Positions 10,873 to 21,340 of a stretch of 63,652 nucleotides of DNA are shown piece after piece. The notes below the pieces were generated by a model. That model was not told the DNA's origin and searched no databases. It saw nothing but the letters and a program-made list of their open reading frames with translations. Position 1 is the stretch's first letter, and the number at the start of each line of letters is the position of its first letter. The position numbers and the translations under genes were made by a program. Where the stretch lies: the NCBI RefSeq assembly GCF_005876955.1, contig NZ_SSCL01000018.1, positions 1-63,652 on the forward strand. The letters are read 5' to 3'. The stretch comes from Sinomonas gamaensis (GTDB lineage Bacteria > Actinomycetota > Actinomycetes > Actinomycetales > Micrococcaceae).

Positions 10873-11850
10873 CTAGCCCTCCACCATGGCCTGGCCCGAG
10901 CGGTGCAGGAGCCACGCGAGGAGGGCCTTCTGCGCGTGCAGACGGTTCTCCGCCTCGTCCCACACGACCGACTGCGGGCCATCGATCACCTCGGCGGCGA
11001 CTTCGTAGCCCCGGTACGCCGGGAGGCAGTGCAGGAAGATCGCGTCAGGGGCGGCCAGCTCCATCGCTGCCGGGTCGATGCTGTAGTCGCGGAAGAGCGT
11101 CATACGCGCCTCCTTCTCGGATTCCTGCCCCATGGAGACCCACGTGTCGGTCGCCACAACGTCGGCACCCTCGAGAGCGGCCGCAGGGTCGACCGTGACG
11201 AGCACCGAGCCGCCCGTCTCAGCGGCGACGGACTCCGCCTCGGCCACGATTTCCGACGCTGGGAGGTAGCCCGCGGGACCGGCGATCCGCACATGCATGC
11301 CCGCCGTGACCCCGGCCAGCAGATAGGAATTAGCCATGTTGTTCGCCGCGTCGCCGAGGTACGCCATGGTGAGGCCGGCGAGTTCGCCCTTGTGCTCCCG
11401 AACGGTCAGGAGATCGGCGAGCAGCTGGCACGGGTGGTAGTCGTCGCACAGCGCGTTGACGACCGGGACGCGCGAATTCGCGGCCATGTCGACGAGGCCC
11501 TGATGGGCGCCCGTCCGCCAGACGATCGCCGCGACCATCCGCTCGAGCACACGCGCCGTGTCCTCGACGGATTCCTTGTGGCCGATCTGGCTCTCACCCG
11601 GATTGATGATGAGCGGCGTGCCGCCCAGATCGGAAATTCCGGTCGAGAACGAGACGCGGGTGCGTGTCGACGTCTTGTCGAAGATGACGGCGACGGTCTT
11701 GCGCGCCGAATCCTGGGCCGCGAGGGGCTGGACCGAATAGGGTTCGGCCTTGAGGCGGAGCGCGAGGCTGAGGACCTCTGCCTGCTCGGCGGGGCTGAGG
11801 TCGGTGTCCTTGAGGAAGTGCCGGACGGTCTTCGCGGCGACTTCGGTCAT
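10873..11850 (-). CDS. argF: Ornithine carbamoyltransferase
   Basis: Transfers carbamoyl phosphate to ornithine to give citrulline. In the 325-residue protein the carbamoyl-phosphate motif STRT is at residues 61-64 and the ornithine-binding FLHCLPAYRG is near residue 275. The ATG at 11850 has a strong AAGGAGG and overlaps the argD stop by four bases (ATGA). A longer upstream frame exists but it is antisense-like sequence over argD and was not used. Confidence 0.97.
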   Translation of the reverse strand: MTEVAAKTVRHFLKDTDLSPAEQAEVLSLALRLKAEPYSVQPLAAQDSARKTVAVIFDKTSTRTRVSFSTGISDLGGTPLIINPGESQIGHKESVEDTARVLERMVAAIVWRTGAHQGLVDMAANSRVPVVNALCDDYHPCQLLADLLTVREHKGELAGLTMAYLGDAANNMANSYLLAGVTAGMHVRIAGPAGYLPASEIVAEAESVAAETGGSVLVTVDPAAALEGADVVATDTWVSMGQESEKEARMTLFRDYSIDPAAMELAAPDAIFLHCLPAYRGYEVAAEVIDGPQSVVWDEAENRLHAQKALLAWLLHRSGQAMVEG

Positions 11851-13151
11851 GATGCCTCCTTGGTGGTGAGCGCTTCGGCTGCGGTGGACACGAGGTCCGG
11901 CAGCGCGGCAGCGAAGGTCTCGGCCTGCTCGATGCTGAGGATGAGCGGCGGCGCGAGGCGGATGGTGCGGGGACCGGGCGCGTTGACGATGAAGCCTGCG
12001 TCGAGGGCGGCATTGACGACGGCGGCCGCGAGGTTGGCGTTCTGCGGAACCGCGGCGACGTCCCCGCCCGGGCCTGTCAGGTCGAAACCGATGAGGAGGC
12101 CGCGCCCGCGTACCTCGGAGACCTCGGGGAGGTCCGCGAGCCTGGAGCGCAGCTCGTCGCCGACGGAGCGCACATGCTCGAGGAGCCCCTGGCTCTCGAT
12201 GGTGTGCAGCGTCGCCAGGGCGGCGGCGGTGGCGACCGGGTTTCCGCCGAAGGTGGTGCCGTGCTGCCCGGCCGTGAGTAGGGCGCTCGTCTCCGCGCCG
12301 AAGGTGATGAGGGCACCGATCGGGAAGCCGCCTCCCAGGCCCTTGGCGAGGGACATCGCGTCCGGCAGGATTCCCGAGTCCTCGATCGCGAACCACTGCC
12401 CCGTCCGGCCGATACCCGTCTGGACCTCGTCGACGATGAGCAGGGCACCGGCCTCTCGGGTGATCCGCCGCGCCTCGGCCAGATAGCCGTCGGGGAGCGG
12501 GATGACGCCGGCCTCGCCCTGGATCGGCTCGAGGAAGAGCGCCTGCGTGGTCTCGTCGACTTCGTCACGGAGCGCGTCGAGGTCTCCGAACGGGATGTGC
12601 ACCACGCCGCTCGGGAGCGGCGCGAACGGCTCGCGGTAGGCCTGCTTCGCGGTCAGGGCGAGCGCGCCCATGGTACGCCCGTGGAAGGCCCCCTCGAGCG
12701 CGACGATCTTGGTGCGGCGGCCGCCCTCCGAGTTGCGGCGTGCCAGCTTGAACGCGGCCTCGTTCGCCTCCGTGCCGGAGTTCGCGAAGAACACCTTCGA
12801 GCCGGCGGGCGCGTGGGCGATCTCAAGGAGCTTCTCGGCAAGCGCCACTTGGGTTGGGCTGGTGAAGAAGTTCGAGACGTGGCCGAGAGTGGCCAGCTGA
12901 GACGAGATGACGCTGGTGACGAAGGGATGCGCGTGGCCGAGGGCGTTGACCGCTATGCCGCCGAGCAGGTCGAGGTACTGCTTGCCGTCGGCATCCCAGA
13001 CGTAGCAGCCCTGACCGCGGACCAGGACTCGCTGGGGTGTGCCGAACACGCCCATGAGGGAGTTCGAGTAGCGGGCGAGCCAGGACTCGCCGGTCGACGT
13101 GCCGACCAGCTCCGAGACAGGCCTGGCTTCGGGGGTGCTGGAGGTGCTCAT
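11847..13151 (-). CDS. argD: Acetylornithine aminotransferase
   Basis: PLP-dependent class III aminotransferase of the arginine pathway, which may also serve N-succinyl-DAP in lysine synthesis. The 434-residue protein has [18 protein letters not shown] near the N-terminus, [18 protein letters not shown] for the cofactor phosphate, [11 protein letters not shown], and [14 protein letters not shown] containing the PLP lysine. The ATG at 13151 overlaps the argB stop by four bases and has GGAAGGGA ahead of it. Confidence 0.96.
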   Translation of the reverse strand: MSTSSTPEARPVSELVGTSTGESWLARYSNSLMGVFGTPQRVLVRGQGCYVWDADGKQYLDLLGGIAVNALGHAHPFVTSVISSQLATLGHVSNFFTSPTQVALAEKLLEIAHAPAGSKVFFANSGTEANEAAFKLARRNSEGGRRTKIVALEGAFHGRTMGALALTAKQAYREPFAPLPSGVVHIPFGDLDALRDEVDETTQALFLEPIQGEAGVIPLPDGYLAEARRITREAGALLIVDEVQTGIGRTGQWFAIEDSGILPDAMSLAKGLGGGFPIGALITFGAETSALLTAGQHGTTFGGNPVATAAALATLHTIESQGLLEHVRSVGDELRSRLADLPEVSEVRGRGLLIGFDLTGPGGDVAAVPQNANLAAAVVNAALDAGFIVNAPGPRTIRLAPPLILSIEQAETFAAALPDLVSTAAEALTTKEAS

Positions 13152-14089
13152 TGGGTCCCTTCCTCGTCTGGCACGACCTGCGTTCCGACACCCGCATTCG
13201 TGAAGATCTCTAGCAGCATGGTGTGCGGGCTTCGCCCGTCCACGATCGCCGCGCGGTCCACGCCTTCCGTGACCGCCTTCAGGCACGCGCCCATCTTGGG
13301 GATCATTCCCGACTCGAGCGAGGGCAGCATGTCCCGCAGCTCCGTCGCCGAGATCTGCGACACGAGGGAGTCCTTGTCCGGCCAGTTCCGGTAGAGGCCC
13401 TCGACGTCGGTGAGGATCACGAGCCGCGAGGCGTCGAGGGCCACGGCGACTGCGGCAGCGGCGGTGTCCGCGTTGACGTTGAGGACCTGTCCGGTGGGCT
13501 GGTACGCGCCGTCCGCTTCCCCCTCGACCTCGGGGGCCACCGTGGAGATCACGGGGATGCGCCCCGCCTCGAGGATGTCGTGGACGGCGGCGGGGTCGAC
13601 GCCGACGACCTCGCCCACGAGCCCGAGGTCGACTTCCTCGCCGTCGACGACGGCGCCTGTGCGCACGGCACGCAGCAGCCCCGCGTCCTCGCCGGAAAGA
13701 CCGACGGCGTACGGACCGTGGGAGTTGATGAGACCCACAAGCTCGCGCCCGACCTGGCCCGTGAGGACCATGCGCACCACGTCCATCGCCTCGGGTGTCG
13801 TGACGCGGAGACCGCCCTTGAACTCGCTCTCGATCCCCACGCGCTGCAGCATCGCGTTGATCTGCGGGCCGCCGCCGTGGACGACGACGGGCCGGATCCC
13901 CACGTGGTGGAGGAAGACGATGTCCTCGGCGAAGGCCCTGCGGAGCTCGTCGTTGACCATCGCGTTGCCGCCGTACTTCACCACCATGGTGCTGCCGGCG
14001 AACTTCTGGATCCACGGGAGCGCTTCGATGAGCGTCTCCGCCTTGTCCATGGCGAGCCGGATGTTCTGTCCTGCTGTTGCTTCAGTCAT
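13148..14089 (-). CDS. argB: Acetylglutamate kinase
   Basis: Phosphorylates N-acetylglutamate and is the usual arginine-feedback point of the pathway. Amino acid kinase motifs are VVKYGGNAM near residue 35 and [11 protein letters not shown] near residue 68, with an ILTDVEGLY loop in the ATP half. The start is placed at the ATG 14089 ([12 protein letters not shown], 313 residues), which has CGGAAG ahead and lies 10 bases after the argJ stop. An ATG-less extension of 12 codons upstream overlaps argJ and looks unlikely. Confidence 0.96.
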   Translation of the reverse strand: MTEATAGQNIRLAMDKAETLIEALPWIQKFAGSTMVVKYGGNAMVNDELRRAFAEDIVFLHHVGIRPVVVHGGGPQINAMLQRVGIESEFKGGLRVTTPEAMDVVRMVLTGQVGRELVGLINSHGPYAVGLSGEDAGLLRAVRTGAVVDGEEVDLGLVGEVVGVDPAAVHDILEAGRIPVISTVAPEVEGEADGAYQPTGQVLNVNADTAAAAVAVALDASRLVILTDVEGLYRNWPDKDSLVSQISATELRDMLPSLESGMIPKMGACLKAVTEGVDRAAIVDGRSPHTMLLEIFTNAGVGTQVVPDEEGTQ

Positions 14090-14099
14090 GAGCTTCCGA

Positions 14100-15266
14100 T
14101 CAGCTCGAGTACGCGCTGTTTTCATGCACGTAGTCGTGCGTGAGGTCGTTGGTCAGAATGGTCGCCTCCGCCTCACCCGCGGCGAGGTCGATCTCGACGA
14201 GGACTTCTCGCGGTTCGAGGTCCACGAGCGAGCGGTCGTCCCCGATGCCGCCCTTGCGGCACACCTGGACGCCGTTGATCGCGACATTGAGCTCGTCCGG
14301 GTCGAAGACGGCGTCGGTCGTCCCCACGGCGGAGAGGACCCGACCCCAGTTCGGGTCCTTGCCGAAGATCGCGGTCTTGAACAGGTTCGACCGGGCGACG
14401 GCCCGGGCCACGATCTCGGCGTCGCTCTCGGAGGCGGCGTTGAACGCCCGGATGGCGATGTCGTGGCTCGCCCCCTCGGCGTCGCCGATGAGCTTGCAAG
14501 CAAGCTCGGCGCACACCTGGGTGAGCCCGGCGGTGAAATCCGGTGCGTCGGGCACGGCGCCCGAGGCGCCGGACGAGAGGAGGACGACCGTGTCATTGGT
14601 GGACATGCAGCCGTCCGAGTCGGCCCGGTCGAACGTCACGCGCGCCGCGTCGCGCAGGGCCGAGTCGAGGAACTCGGGGGCTGCCGCCGCGTCGGTGGTG
14701 AGGACCACGAGCATGGTCGCAAGACCGGGCGCGAGCATGCCCGCACCCTTCGCGATGCCGCCGATCGTGTACGGCGTGCCCTGTGCGTCCGCTCCCGTGA
14801 AGACGGCCTCCTTCGGCACGGTGTCGGTCGTCATGATCGCGACGGCGGCGTCATGCCCGCCGTCGTCGGCCAGAACGGCCGCGGCGGACTCGACGCCCGG
14901 AAGGATCTTGTCCATGGGCAGCTGCTCGCCGATGAGCCCCGTGGAGCACACCACCACGTCGCCTGCGGAGATCCCGAGGACCTCGGCCGTCTTCTCCGCG
15001 GTGCGATGGGTGTTCTGGAAGCCTTCCGCCCCGGTGCAGGCATTCGCCCCGCCCGAGTTGAGGATCACGGCGTCGGCGCGCCCGTCGGCGATCGCCTGCC
15101 GGGACCAGCGGACCGGGGCCGCCGCGACGCGATTCGAGGTGAAGACGGCAGCGGCGTTCCGGTCCGGGCCGTCGTTGACCACGAGGGCCAGATCGGGCTT
15201 GCCCGAGGCCTTGATCCCGGCGGTCACGCCGGCGGCCCGGAAGCCCTTGGGTGCGGTCACGGTCAC
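14100..15266 (-). CDS. argJ: Bifunctional ornithine acetyltransferase / N-acetylglutamate synthase
   Basis: Recycles the acetyl group between acetylornithine and glutamate. The 388-residue precursor has [10 protein letters not shown] near residue 71 and an ATML autocleavage site (PGLATMLVV) whose Thr becomes the N-terminal nucleophile of the beta chain. Both precursor length and motifs fit the family. The GTG start overlaps the argC stop by four bases (GTGA). Confidence 0.96.
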   Translation of the reverse strand: MTVTAPKGFRAAGVTAGIKASGKPDLALVVNDGPDRNAAAVFTSNRVAAAPVRWSRQAIADGRADAVILNSGGANACTGAEGFQNTHRTAEKTAEVLGISAGDVVVCSTGLIGEQLPMDKILPGVESAAAVLADDGGHDAAVAIMTTDTVPKEAVFTGADAQGTPYTIGGIAKGAGMLAPGLATMLVVLTTDAAAAPEFLDSALRDAARVTFDRADSDGCMSTNDTVVLLSSGASGAVPDAPDFTAGLTQVCAELACKLIGDAEGASHDIAIRAFNAASESDAEIVARAVARSNLFKTAIFGKDPNWGRVLSAVGTTDAVFDPDELNVAINGVQVCRKGGIGDDRSLVDLEPREVLVEIDLAAGEAEATILTNDLTHDYVHENSAYSS

Positions 15267-16309
15267 GGGGCGACTCCCAGCTGTGCGAGGCCGGCGCCCT
15301 CAGGGAGCCCCAGCGCGATGTTCATGGACTGCACCGCTCCGCCGGCGGTGCCCTTGGTGAGGTTGTCGATGACGGAGCTCACGATCACCCGCCCGGCGTG
15401 CGGATCGAAGGCGAGCTGGATCGCCACGTTGTTCGAGCCGATGACCATCTGCGTCGCCGGCCACTGGCCCTCGGGCAGGAGATGGATGAAGGTCTCGTCG
15501 CCGTAGGCCGTCTCCCAAGCAGATCTCAGAGCGGAGGCGGCGACGCCCTCCTTCACGCGCGCCGTCGCCGTCGTCAGGATTCCGCGGCTCATGGGGGCAA
15601 GCGTCGGCGTGAAGGAGACCCGGACCGATTCGCCCGCGGCGTTCGACAGGCCCTGCTCGATCTCGGGAGTGTGGCGGTGGCCGCCGCCGACCCCATACGG
15701 GCTCATCGACCCCATGACCTCAGACCCCAGCAGATGGGGCTTGACGGACTTGCCGGCGCCCGAGGTGCCGGACGCGGACACGATCACCACGTCGTCGGCC
15801 TCAAGAAGCCCCGCGGCGAACCCCGGCACCAGCGCGAGCAGCGCCGACGTGGGGTAGCAGCCCGGAACGGCGATGCGGCGCGCTCCCTTGAGCTTCTCGC
15901 GTTGGCGATGGCCGCCGTCGAGCATCAGCTCAGGAAGCCCGTACGGCCACGTGCCGGCATGCTCGGACCGGTAGAACTTGAACCAGGCCTCAGGATCCTC
16001 GAGGCGGTGATCGGCCCCGGCGTCGATCACGAGCGTCGACTCGGGAAGCTGCGCCGCAACCTCGGCCGAGGCTCCGTGCGGCAGCGCGAGGAAGACCACG
16101 TCGTGGCCTGCGAGGTTCTCGGGGGTCGTCTCGACGATGACGCGATCGGCGAGCGACAGGAGATGCGGCTGGAGCTCGCCGAGCCGGCTGCCCGCACTGC
16201 TGTGCGCGGTAATGGCCCCGATCTCGATCTCAGGGTGATTGGCGAGCAGTCGGAGGACCTCTCCCCCGGCGTAGCCGCTGGCCCCGGACACTGCTGCGGT
16301 AATAGTCAC
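15263..16309 (-). CDS. argC: N-acetyl-gamma-glutamyl-phosphate reductase
   Basis: NADPH-dependent reductase and first gene of argCJBDFR. The 348-residue protein begins [19 protein letters not shown] (nucleotide-binding loop) and has the active-site Cys in [11 protein letters not shown]. The start used is the GTG at 16309: a -10 TATAGT ends seven bases upstream, so the mRNA is probably leaderless and begins at this codon. Other in-frame ATGs up to 16345 lie inside the promoter and operator and are rejected. Confidence 0.95.
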   Translation of the reverse strand: MTITAAVSGASGYAGGEVLRLLANHPEIEIGAITAHSSAGSRLGELQPHLLSLADRVIVETTPENLAGHDVVFLALPHGASAEVAAQLPESTLVIDAGADHRLEDPEAWFKFYRSEHAGTWPYGLPELMLDGGHRQREKLKGARRIAVPGCYPTSALLALVPGFAAGLLEADDVVIVSASGTSGAGKSVKPHLLGSEVMGSMSPYGVGGGHRHTPEIEQGLSNAAGESVRVSFTPTLAPMSRGILTTATARVKEGVAASALRSAWETAYGDETFIHLLPEGQWPATQMVIGSNNVAIQLAFDPHAGRVIVSSVIDNLTKGTAGGAVQSMNIALGLPEGAGLAQLGVAP

Positions 16310-16315
16310 CTGACC

Positions 16316-16357
16316 ACTATAGGCAAAGTTATGCAGCGTTATCAATATTTATGCATT
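16316..16357 (-). promoter_or_regulatory. argC promoter overlapped by ARG-box-like operators
   Basis: On the minus strand -35 TTGATA (16345-16340) and -10 TATAGT (16321-16316) are 18 bases apart. AT-rich repeats of the form TGCATAAATATTGAT and CTGCATAACTTTGC (within 16357-16322) overlap the -35 and the spacer. TGCATAA-type half sites resemble actinobacterial ARG boxes. The placement fits direct occlusion by ArgR. Confidence 0.68.
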
Positions 16358-16432
16358 CGGCATTCGAGGGCGCGCCCCTAGGATGGGACGCGGACGAGAA
16401 CTCAGGAAAGCTGTGCCGAAAGAGGAAACTCC

Positions 16433-17398
16433 ATGATCAATGCCATCGTTGCCCGAGAGGCGGGAGGCCCCGAAGTCCTCTCCCTCACGGAGGTCGAGAA
16501 GCCCCAAGTCGGCCCCGGCCAGCTCCTTGTGAAGGTCGCCGCGGCCGGTGTCAACTTCATTGAGACCTACCAGCGCCGCGGCATCTACAACGTGCCCTTC
16601 CCCTTCACCCCGGGCGAAGAGGCATCCGGGACCGTCGAGGAGATCGGCGGCGGCGTGGAGGGATTCGCCGTCGGGGACCGCATCGCCACCGCCGAAGGGC
16701 GACGGACCTACTCCGAGTACATGGTCGTCGACGCCGAGAAGGCACTCCCCGTTCCGGAGGCCCTCGACTTGGAGACGGCCGCCGCGCTTCCCCTCCAGGG
16801 CATGACGGCGCACTACCTCATCAATTCGAGCTTCCGGGTGGAGCCGGGCCAGACGGTGCTCGTGCACGCCGGCGCAGGGGGCGTGGGCCTCCTGCTGATC
16901 CAGCTGCTCAAGGCCAAAGGGGCCCGCGTCATCACAACGGTCTCGACGGACCAGAAGGCCGCGCTCGCCGAGGGCGCCGGCGCGGACCACGTGATCCGCT
17001 ACTCAAGCTTCTCGGAGCACGTGCGCGAACTCACCAACGGCGCCGGCGTCGACGTGGTGTACGACGGCGTTGGCCGCGACACGTTCGACGGCTCGCTCGG
17101 CTGCCTGCGCGTGCGGGGCTATCTCGTGCTTTTCGGTGCCGCGTCGGGTCCTGTCCCGCCAGTGGACCCCCAGCGACTGAACGCCGGAGGGTCGCTGTTC
17201 CTCACCCGTCCGACCCTCAAGCACCACCTGCTCAATCCCCAGGAGCGCCTGTGGCGGTCCTCGGAGATCTTCTCCGCCGCGGCCGACGGATCGCTGACCG
17301 TGCGGATCGGCGCGACGTTCCCGCTCGCGGAGGCCGCCGACGCCCACCGCGCGCTTGAAGGCCGCGCGACCACCGGCAAAGTCCTCCTGGTTCCCTAG
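16433..17398 (+). CDS. NADPH:quinone oxidoreductase (zeta-crystallin type, zinc-free MDR)
   Basis: A 321-residue medium-chain reductase. It has the quinone-reductase N-terminus (GVNFIETYQRRGIY, FPFTPGEEASGTVEEIG), LPLQGMTAHYL, and the NADPH-binding loop HAGAGGVGLLLIQL near residues 143-156, with no structural-zinc cysteines. A GAGGAAACTCC ribosome-binding site precedes the ATG. The next gene, the large Pls-type synthetase, starts 12 bases after its stop, so they are probably co-transcribed; a role in the same pathway is only suggested by that spacing. Confidence 0.92.
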   Translation: MINAIVAREAGGPEVLSLTEVEKPQVGPGQLLVKVAAAGVNFIETYQRRGIYNVPFPFTPGEEASGTVEEIGGGVEGFAVGDRIATAEGRRTYSEYMVVDAEKALPVPEALDLETAAALPLQGMTAHYLINSSFRVEPGQTVLVHAGAGGVGLLLIQLLKAKGARVITTVSTDQKAALAEGAGADHVIRYSSFSEHVRELTNGAGVDVVYDGVGRDTFDGSLGCLRVRGYLVLFGAASGPVPPVDPQRLNAGGSLFLTRPTLKHHLLNPQERLWRSSEIFSAAADGSLTVRIGATFPLAEAADAHRALEGRATTGKVLLVP

Positions 17399-17410
17399 CC
17401 CCAGCACTCC

Positions 17411-20400
17411 GTGAGCGACCCCCAGCTCGTCTCCCCCGAGGCTCTGGAGCAGCGGCACGGGCCGCAGCTCCCGGCATCGGCGCGAACTCCGCCCGCGCGG
17501 ACGCTCCTCGACGTCCTGCTCGCGACAGCCGAGGCGTTTCCGGAATCCCCCGCACTCGACGACGGCGAGCGCGTGCTGAGCTACGCGGAGCTCCTCACCG
17601 AGGTCCGGGCTGTAGGCCGCCGGCTCCACGCCGCGGGGCTGGGAGCCGGGGACCGTGTGGGCGTCCGCATCCCCTCAGGGACGAACGAGCTGTACGTCGC
17701 GATCCTTGCGATCCTCCTGGTCGGCGCCGCGTACGTGCCCGTGGACGCGGATGATCCCGACGAGCGGGCCAAGCTCGTCTTCAGTGAGGCCGGCGTGGCG
17801 GGGATTGTGCGCAGTGGCTCGTCGCTCGTCGTCGACCGGAAGCGGCCCGCTCCGTTCCCCGATCCGCGCCTTCCCGGCCCCGACGACGACTGCTGGATCA
17901 TCTTCACCTCGGGCTCCACCGGGACGCCGAAGGGCGTTGCCGTACGTCATCGCTCGGCCGCCGCCTTCGTCGATGCGGAGGCGCGGATCTTCCTGCGCAA
18001 CGAGCCGATCGGCCCCGAGGACCGCGTCCTGGCCGGCCTCTCGGTGGCCTTCGACGCCTCGTGCGAGGAGATGTGGCTCGCGTGGCGCCATGGCGCCTGC
18101 CTCGTTCCCGCCCCACGTGCCCTCGTGCGCACCGGCATGGACCTTGGCCCGTGGCTCGTACAGCGCGGTATCACCATCGTCTCGACGGTTCCGACCCTCG
18201 CCGCGCTCTGGCCCAGTGAGGCGCTCGAGAACGTCCGGCTCCTCATCTTCGGCGGCGAGGCCTGCCCGCCCGAGCTCGCCCAGCGCCTCGCGGTGGAGGG
18301 CCGCGAGGTGTGGAACACGTACGGCCCCACCGAGGCCACCGTGGTTGCCTGCGCTGCTCAGCTGGGAGGCTCCGGGCCCGTGCGCATCGGCCTTCCGCTG
18401 GACGGCTGGGACCTCGCGATCGTCGACTCCCACGGCGTGCCCGTGCCCGAAGGCGGCGTGGGCGAGCTCATCATCGGCGGCGTCGGCCTCGCGAGATACC
18501 TCGATCCGGCGAAGGACGCCGAAAAGTACGCCCCCATGCCCTCCCTCGGCTGGGACCGCGCCTACCGTTCGGGCGACCTCGTGACCTTCGACCCCGCGGG
18601 CCTTGTGTTCCAAGGCCGCGCCGACGAGCAGGTCAAGCTCGGCGGGCGGCGGATCGAGCTCGGCGAGGTCGACGCCGCACTGCAGGCGCTCCCCGGGGTC
18701 GCGGGGGCCGCCGCAGCGGTGCGGACGACGGCGGCCGGGAACCAGGTGCTTGTCGGCTACCTCGCGTCGGCCGACGGTGGGGACCTGGATCTCGCAGCCC
18801 TCCGCGAGCGGCTCGCAAAAGCCCTCCCCGCTGCCCTCGTGCCGCTGCTCGCCGTCGTCGACCTCCTCCCCACGAAGACCAGCGGCAAAGTGGACCGCAA
18901 CGCGCTCCCCTGGCCGCTTCCCGGCACAGACGAGGGATCGGGCGAGCCGCTCGATCTCCCGGAGGACGCGGCGTGGGTCGTCGCCCAGTGGGGGTCCGTT
19001 CTGGGGACCCCTGCCTCGAGCCTCGACGCGGACTTCTTCGCCCACGGCGGCGGCTCGCTCGCGGCGGCGCAGCTCGTCTCGGCCCTGAGGGTCCGGTACC
19101 CCACGGTCACCGTGGCCGATGTCTATGCCCACCCACGGGTCGGCGCGCTCGTCGAAGCCGTCACCGGCGGCGGTCCTGCGACCGCAGCTGCCGTCGTCGA
19201 GCGCTCGGTAGCCCCCGCCTCGGCGAGAACCCAGCTCGCCCAGACCCTTCTCGGCATCCCGCTCTTCATCCTCGTGGGGATGCGCTGGCTCACGTACCTC
19301 ATGGCGGGGAACAACGTGCTCTCCGCCGCGGGCTTCCCGGGTGCGCCGACAGTCTCCTGGTGGTGGGTTGCTGCCTCGTGGCTCGTGTTCGTCAGCCCGC
19401 TCGGCCGCATGGCGATCTCCGTCGTGTCCGCGCGCCTCCTCCTCCGGGGCCTCGCCCCCGGAAGGTATCCCCGGTCCGGCTCGGTCCACGTGAGGCTATG
19501 GCTCGCCGAGCAGATCGCCGACCTCGCCCAAGCAGTGAGCCTCGCCAGCGCGCCCTGGGTTCCCTATTACGCCCGGGCGCTCGGGGCGAAGATCGGGCGC
19601 GACGCCGTACTTCACTCGGTGCCTCCCGTCACGGGGATGCTCGAACTCGGACGGGGGGCCTCGGTCGAGCCAGAGGTGGATCTGGCCGGGTGGTGGATCG
19701 ATGGCGACTGGGTGCACATCGGGCCGGTGCGGATCGGCCCGGGTGCCACGATCGGTTCCCGGAGCACGCTCCTCCCCGGAGCTCAGGTCGGCGCGAATGC
19801 CGTGGTCGAACCCGGTTCCGCGGTGTCTGGCAGGGTCAAAGCCGGCCTGCGGGTCTCCGGCTCCCCTGCCGAACGGATCGGCAAGGCCAAGCAGGACTGG
19901 CCGGAGGCCGCCCATCACCGTGGACGGGTCCTCGAAGGCCTCTGGATCACTGTCTTTGCTGCCGCCTCCTCGCTTCTGGCCCTCATCCCGTATCTGTCGG
20001 CGTCTGCGGCGGGGGCGGTCCTCGTCTGGGCCGCGGCCGGGCATGCCAGCCTCCACGACGCTCTTCCCGCGATCCTCGCCGCAGCTCCCCCCGCGGCCGC
20101 CGTCTGGTTTGCCGCGAACCTCCTGCTCGTCGCGGGGTGCACACGGCTGCTCGGCCTCGGCCTGCGTGAAGGCACCTATCGCGTCCGCAGCAGGATCGGA
20201 TGGCAGGTGTGGGCCACGGAGCGTGTCCTCGATCTGGCACGCGATCTGCTCTTCCCGCTCTACGCCAGCCTTTTCACTCCTACTTGGCTCCGCCTGCTGG
20301 GCGCCACCGTGGGCAAGGACGTCGAGGCATCTACCGTGCTCTTGGTGCCGAAGATGACGACGGTGGGGGACGGCGCGTTCCTCGCCGACGACACGATGGT

Positions 20401-21340
20401 CGCCTCCTACGAGCTCGGCGGCGGCTGGCTTCGCGTCGGTCCGGCCAAGATCGGCAAGCGGGCGTTCCTCGGCAACTCGGGCATGACGGCCCCGGGCCGC
20501 TCTGTGCCGAAGAACGGGCTCGTGGCGGTCCTTTCCGCCACGCCGAAGAAGGCAAAGACCGGTTCGTCATGGCTCGGCAGCCCGCCCGTGCGCCTTCGCC
20601 GCACGTCGCTCGAGACCGACACGTCCCGGACCTTCAGCCCGCCCGCCCGGCTCAAACTTGCCCGCGCCCTGTGGGAGCTGTGCCGAGCGGTGCCGGTGGT
20701 GCTCAGGGTGGCGATCGCCGCCGTCGTCCTCGCGGCGCTCGACTGGCTCGCCGCGCACTGGGGCTACCTCCTGACGGCGCTCGTGTGCGGCGCCGTCCTG
20801 CTGGCCGCCGGCGGCCTCGCAGCGGCGATGGCGACGGCGGCGAAGTGGCTCCTGGTGGGCCGGATCCGTTCCGGGGAGCATCCGCTGTGGAGTTCGTTCG
20901 TGTGGCGGAATGAGGTGGTGGACGCGTTCGTGGAGATGGTCGCCGCGCCGTGGTTCGCCCGGGCCGCCTCCGGGACCCCGGCGCTCGTCTGGTGGCTGCG
21001 GTCTCTGGGAGCGCGGATCGGCCGAGGCGCGTGGTGCGAGAGCTACTGGCTCCCCGAGGCGGATCTCGTGGAGCTCGGTCCCGGTTCCACCGTCAATCGA
21101 GGCTGCGTCGTGCAGACTCATCTCTTCCACGATCGGATCATGAGCATCGACGCCGTGCGCCTGCACGAGGGTGCGACTATGGGGCCCCACGGCGTCATAC
21201 TTCCCGGAGCGAGCCTCGGTCCCGGGGCCACGGTGGGGCCTGCGTCCCTCGTGATGCGCGGCGAGTCCATCCCGGGCGGAACGTACTGGCGTGGCAACCC
21301 GGTGGGTCCGTGGTCAGAACCGAAAGTGCCGACCCGATGA
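17411..21340 (+). CDS. Pls/PosA-family membrane nonribosomal peptide synthetase (epsilon-poly-lysine-synthetase-like)
   Basis: A 1309-residue single-module synthetase with the layout of epsilon-poly-L-lysine synthetase. An adenylation domain spans about residues 20-510 (FTSGSTGTPKGVAV; FDASCEEMWLAW; NTYGPTEATV; YRSGDLV; TSGKVDRNALP). A carrier domain follows with the phosphopantetheine Ser549 in HGGGS. Then come hydrophobic pairs near 612-670, 840-915 and 1085-1150, alternating with three soluble acyltransferase-like domains rich in hexapeptide-type repeats (about 735-820, 960-1060, 1195-1309). There is no condensation or thioesterase domain, as in Pls, which makes variable-length isopeptide polymers itself. 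The substrate is probably a cationic amino acid (acidic Glu in the A4 motif), by inference. The GTG start has no clear ribosome-binding site. It overlaps the M1 peptidase gene (ATGA). Confidence 0.9.
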   Translation: MSDPQLVSPEALEQRHGPQLPASARTPPARTLLDVLLATAEAFPESPALDDGERVLSYAELLTEVRAVGRRLHAAGLGAGDRVGVRIPSGTNELYVAILAILLVGAAYVPVDADDPDERAKLVFSEAGVAGIVRSGSSLVVDRKRPAPFPDPRLPGPDDDCWIIFTSGSTGTPKGVAVRHRSAAAFVDAEARIFLRNEPIGPEDRVLAGLSVAFDASCEEMWLAWRHGACLVPAPRALVRTGMDLGPWLVQRGITIVSTVPTLAALWPSEALENVRLLIFGGEACPPELAQRLAVEGREVWNTYGPTEATVVACAAQLGGSGPVRIGLPLDGWDLAIVDSHGVPVPEGGVGELIIGGVGLARYLDPAKDAEKYAPMPSLGWDRAYRSGDLVTFDPAGLVFQGRADEQVKLGGRRIELGEVDAALQALPGVAGAAAAVRTTAAGNQVLVGYLASADGGDLDLAALRERLAKALPAALVPLLAVVDLLPTKTSGKVDRNALPWPLPGTDEGSGEPLDLPEDAAWVVAQWGSVLGTPASSLDADFFAHGGGSLAAAQLVSALRVRYPTVTVADVYAHPRVGALVEAVTGGGPATAAAVVERSVAPASARTQLAQTLLGIPLFILVGMRWLTYLMAGNNVLSAAGFPGAPTVSWWWVAASWLVFVSPLGRMAISVVSARLLLRGLAPGRYPRSGSVHVRLWLAEQIADLAQAVSLASAPWVPYYARALGAKIGRDAVLHSVPPVTGMLELGRGASVEPEVDLAGWWIDGDWVHIGPVRIGPGATIGSRSTLLPGAQVGANAVVEPGSAVSGRVKAGLRVSGSPAERIGKAKQDWPEAAHHRGRVLEGLWITVFAAASSLLALIPYLSASAAGAVLVWAAAGHASLHDALPAILAAAPPAAAVWFAANLLLVAGCTRLLGLGLREGTYRVRSRIGWQVWATERVLDLARDLLFPLYASLFTPTWLRLLGATVGKDVEASTVLLVPKMTTVGDGAFLADDTMVASYELGGGWLRVGPAKIGKRAFLGNSGMTAPGRSVPKNGLVAVLSATPKKAKTGSSWLGSPPVRLRRTSLETDTSRTFSPPARLKLARALWELCRAVPVVLRVAIAAVVLAALDWLAAHWGYLLTALVCGAVLLAAGGLAAAMATAAKWLLVGRIRSGEHPLWSSFVWRNEVVDAFVEMVAAPWFARAASGTPALVWWLRSLGARIGRGAWCESYWLPEADLVELGPGSTVNRGCVVQTHLFHDRIMSIDAVRLHEGATMGPHGVILPGASLGPGATVGPASLVMRGESIPGGTYWRGNPVGPWSEPKVPTR

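Noticed and set aside
11847-14015. A longer argD frame extending 288 codons over argB
   Set aside because: The added residues are Arg/Pro-rich shadow sequence of argB in another frame; the ATGA overlap at 13148-13151 marks the real start.
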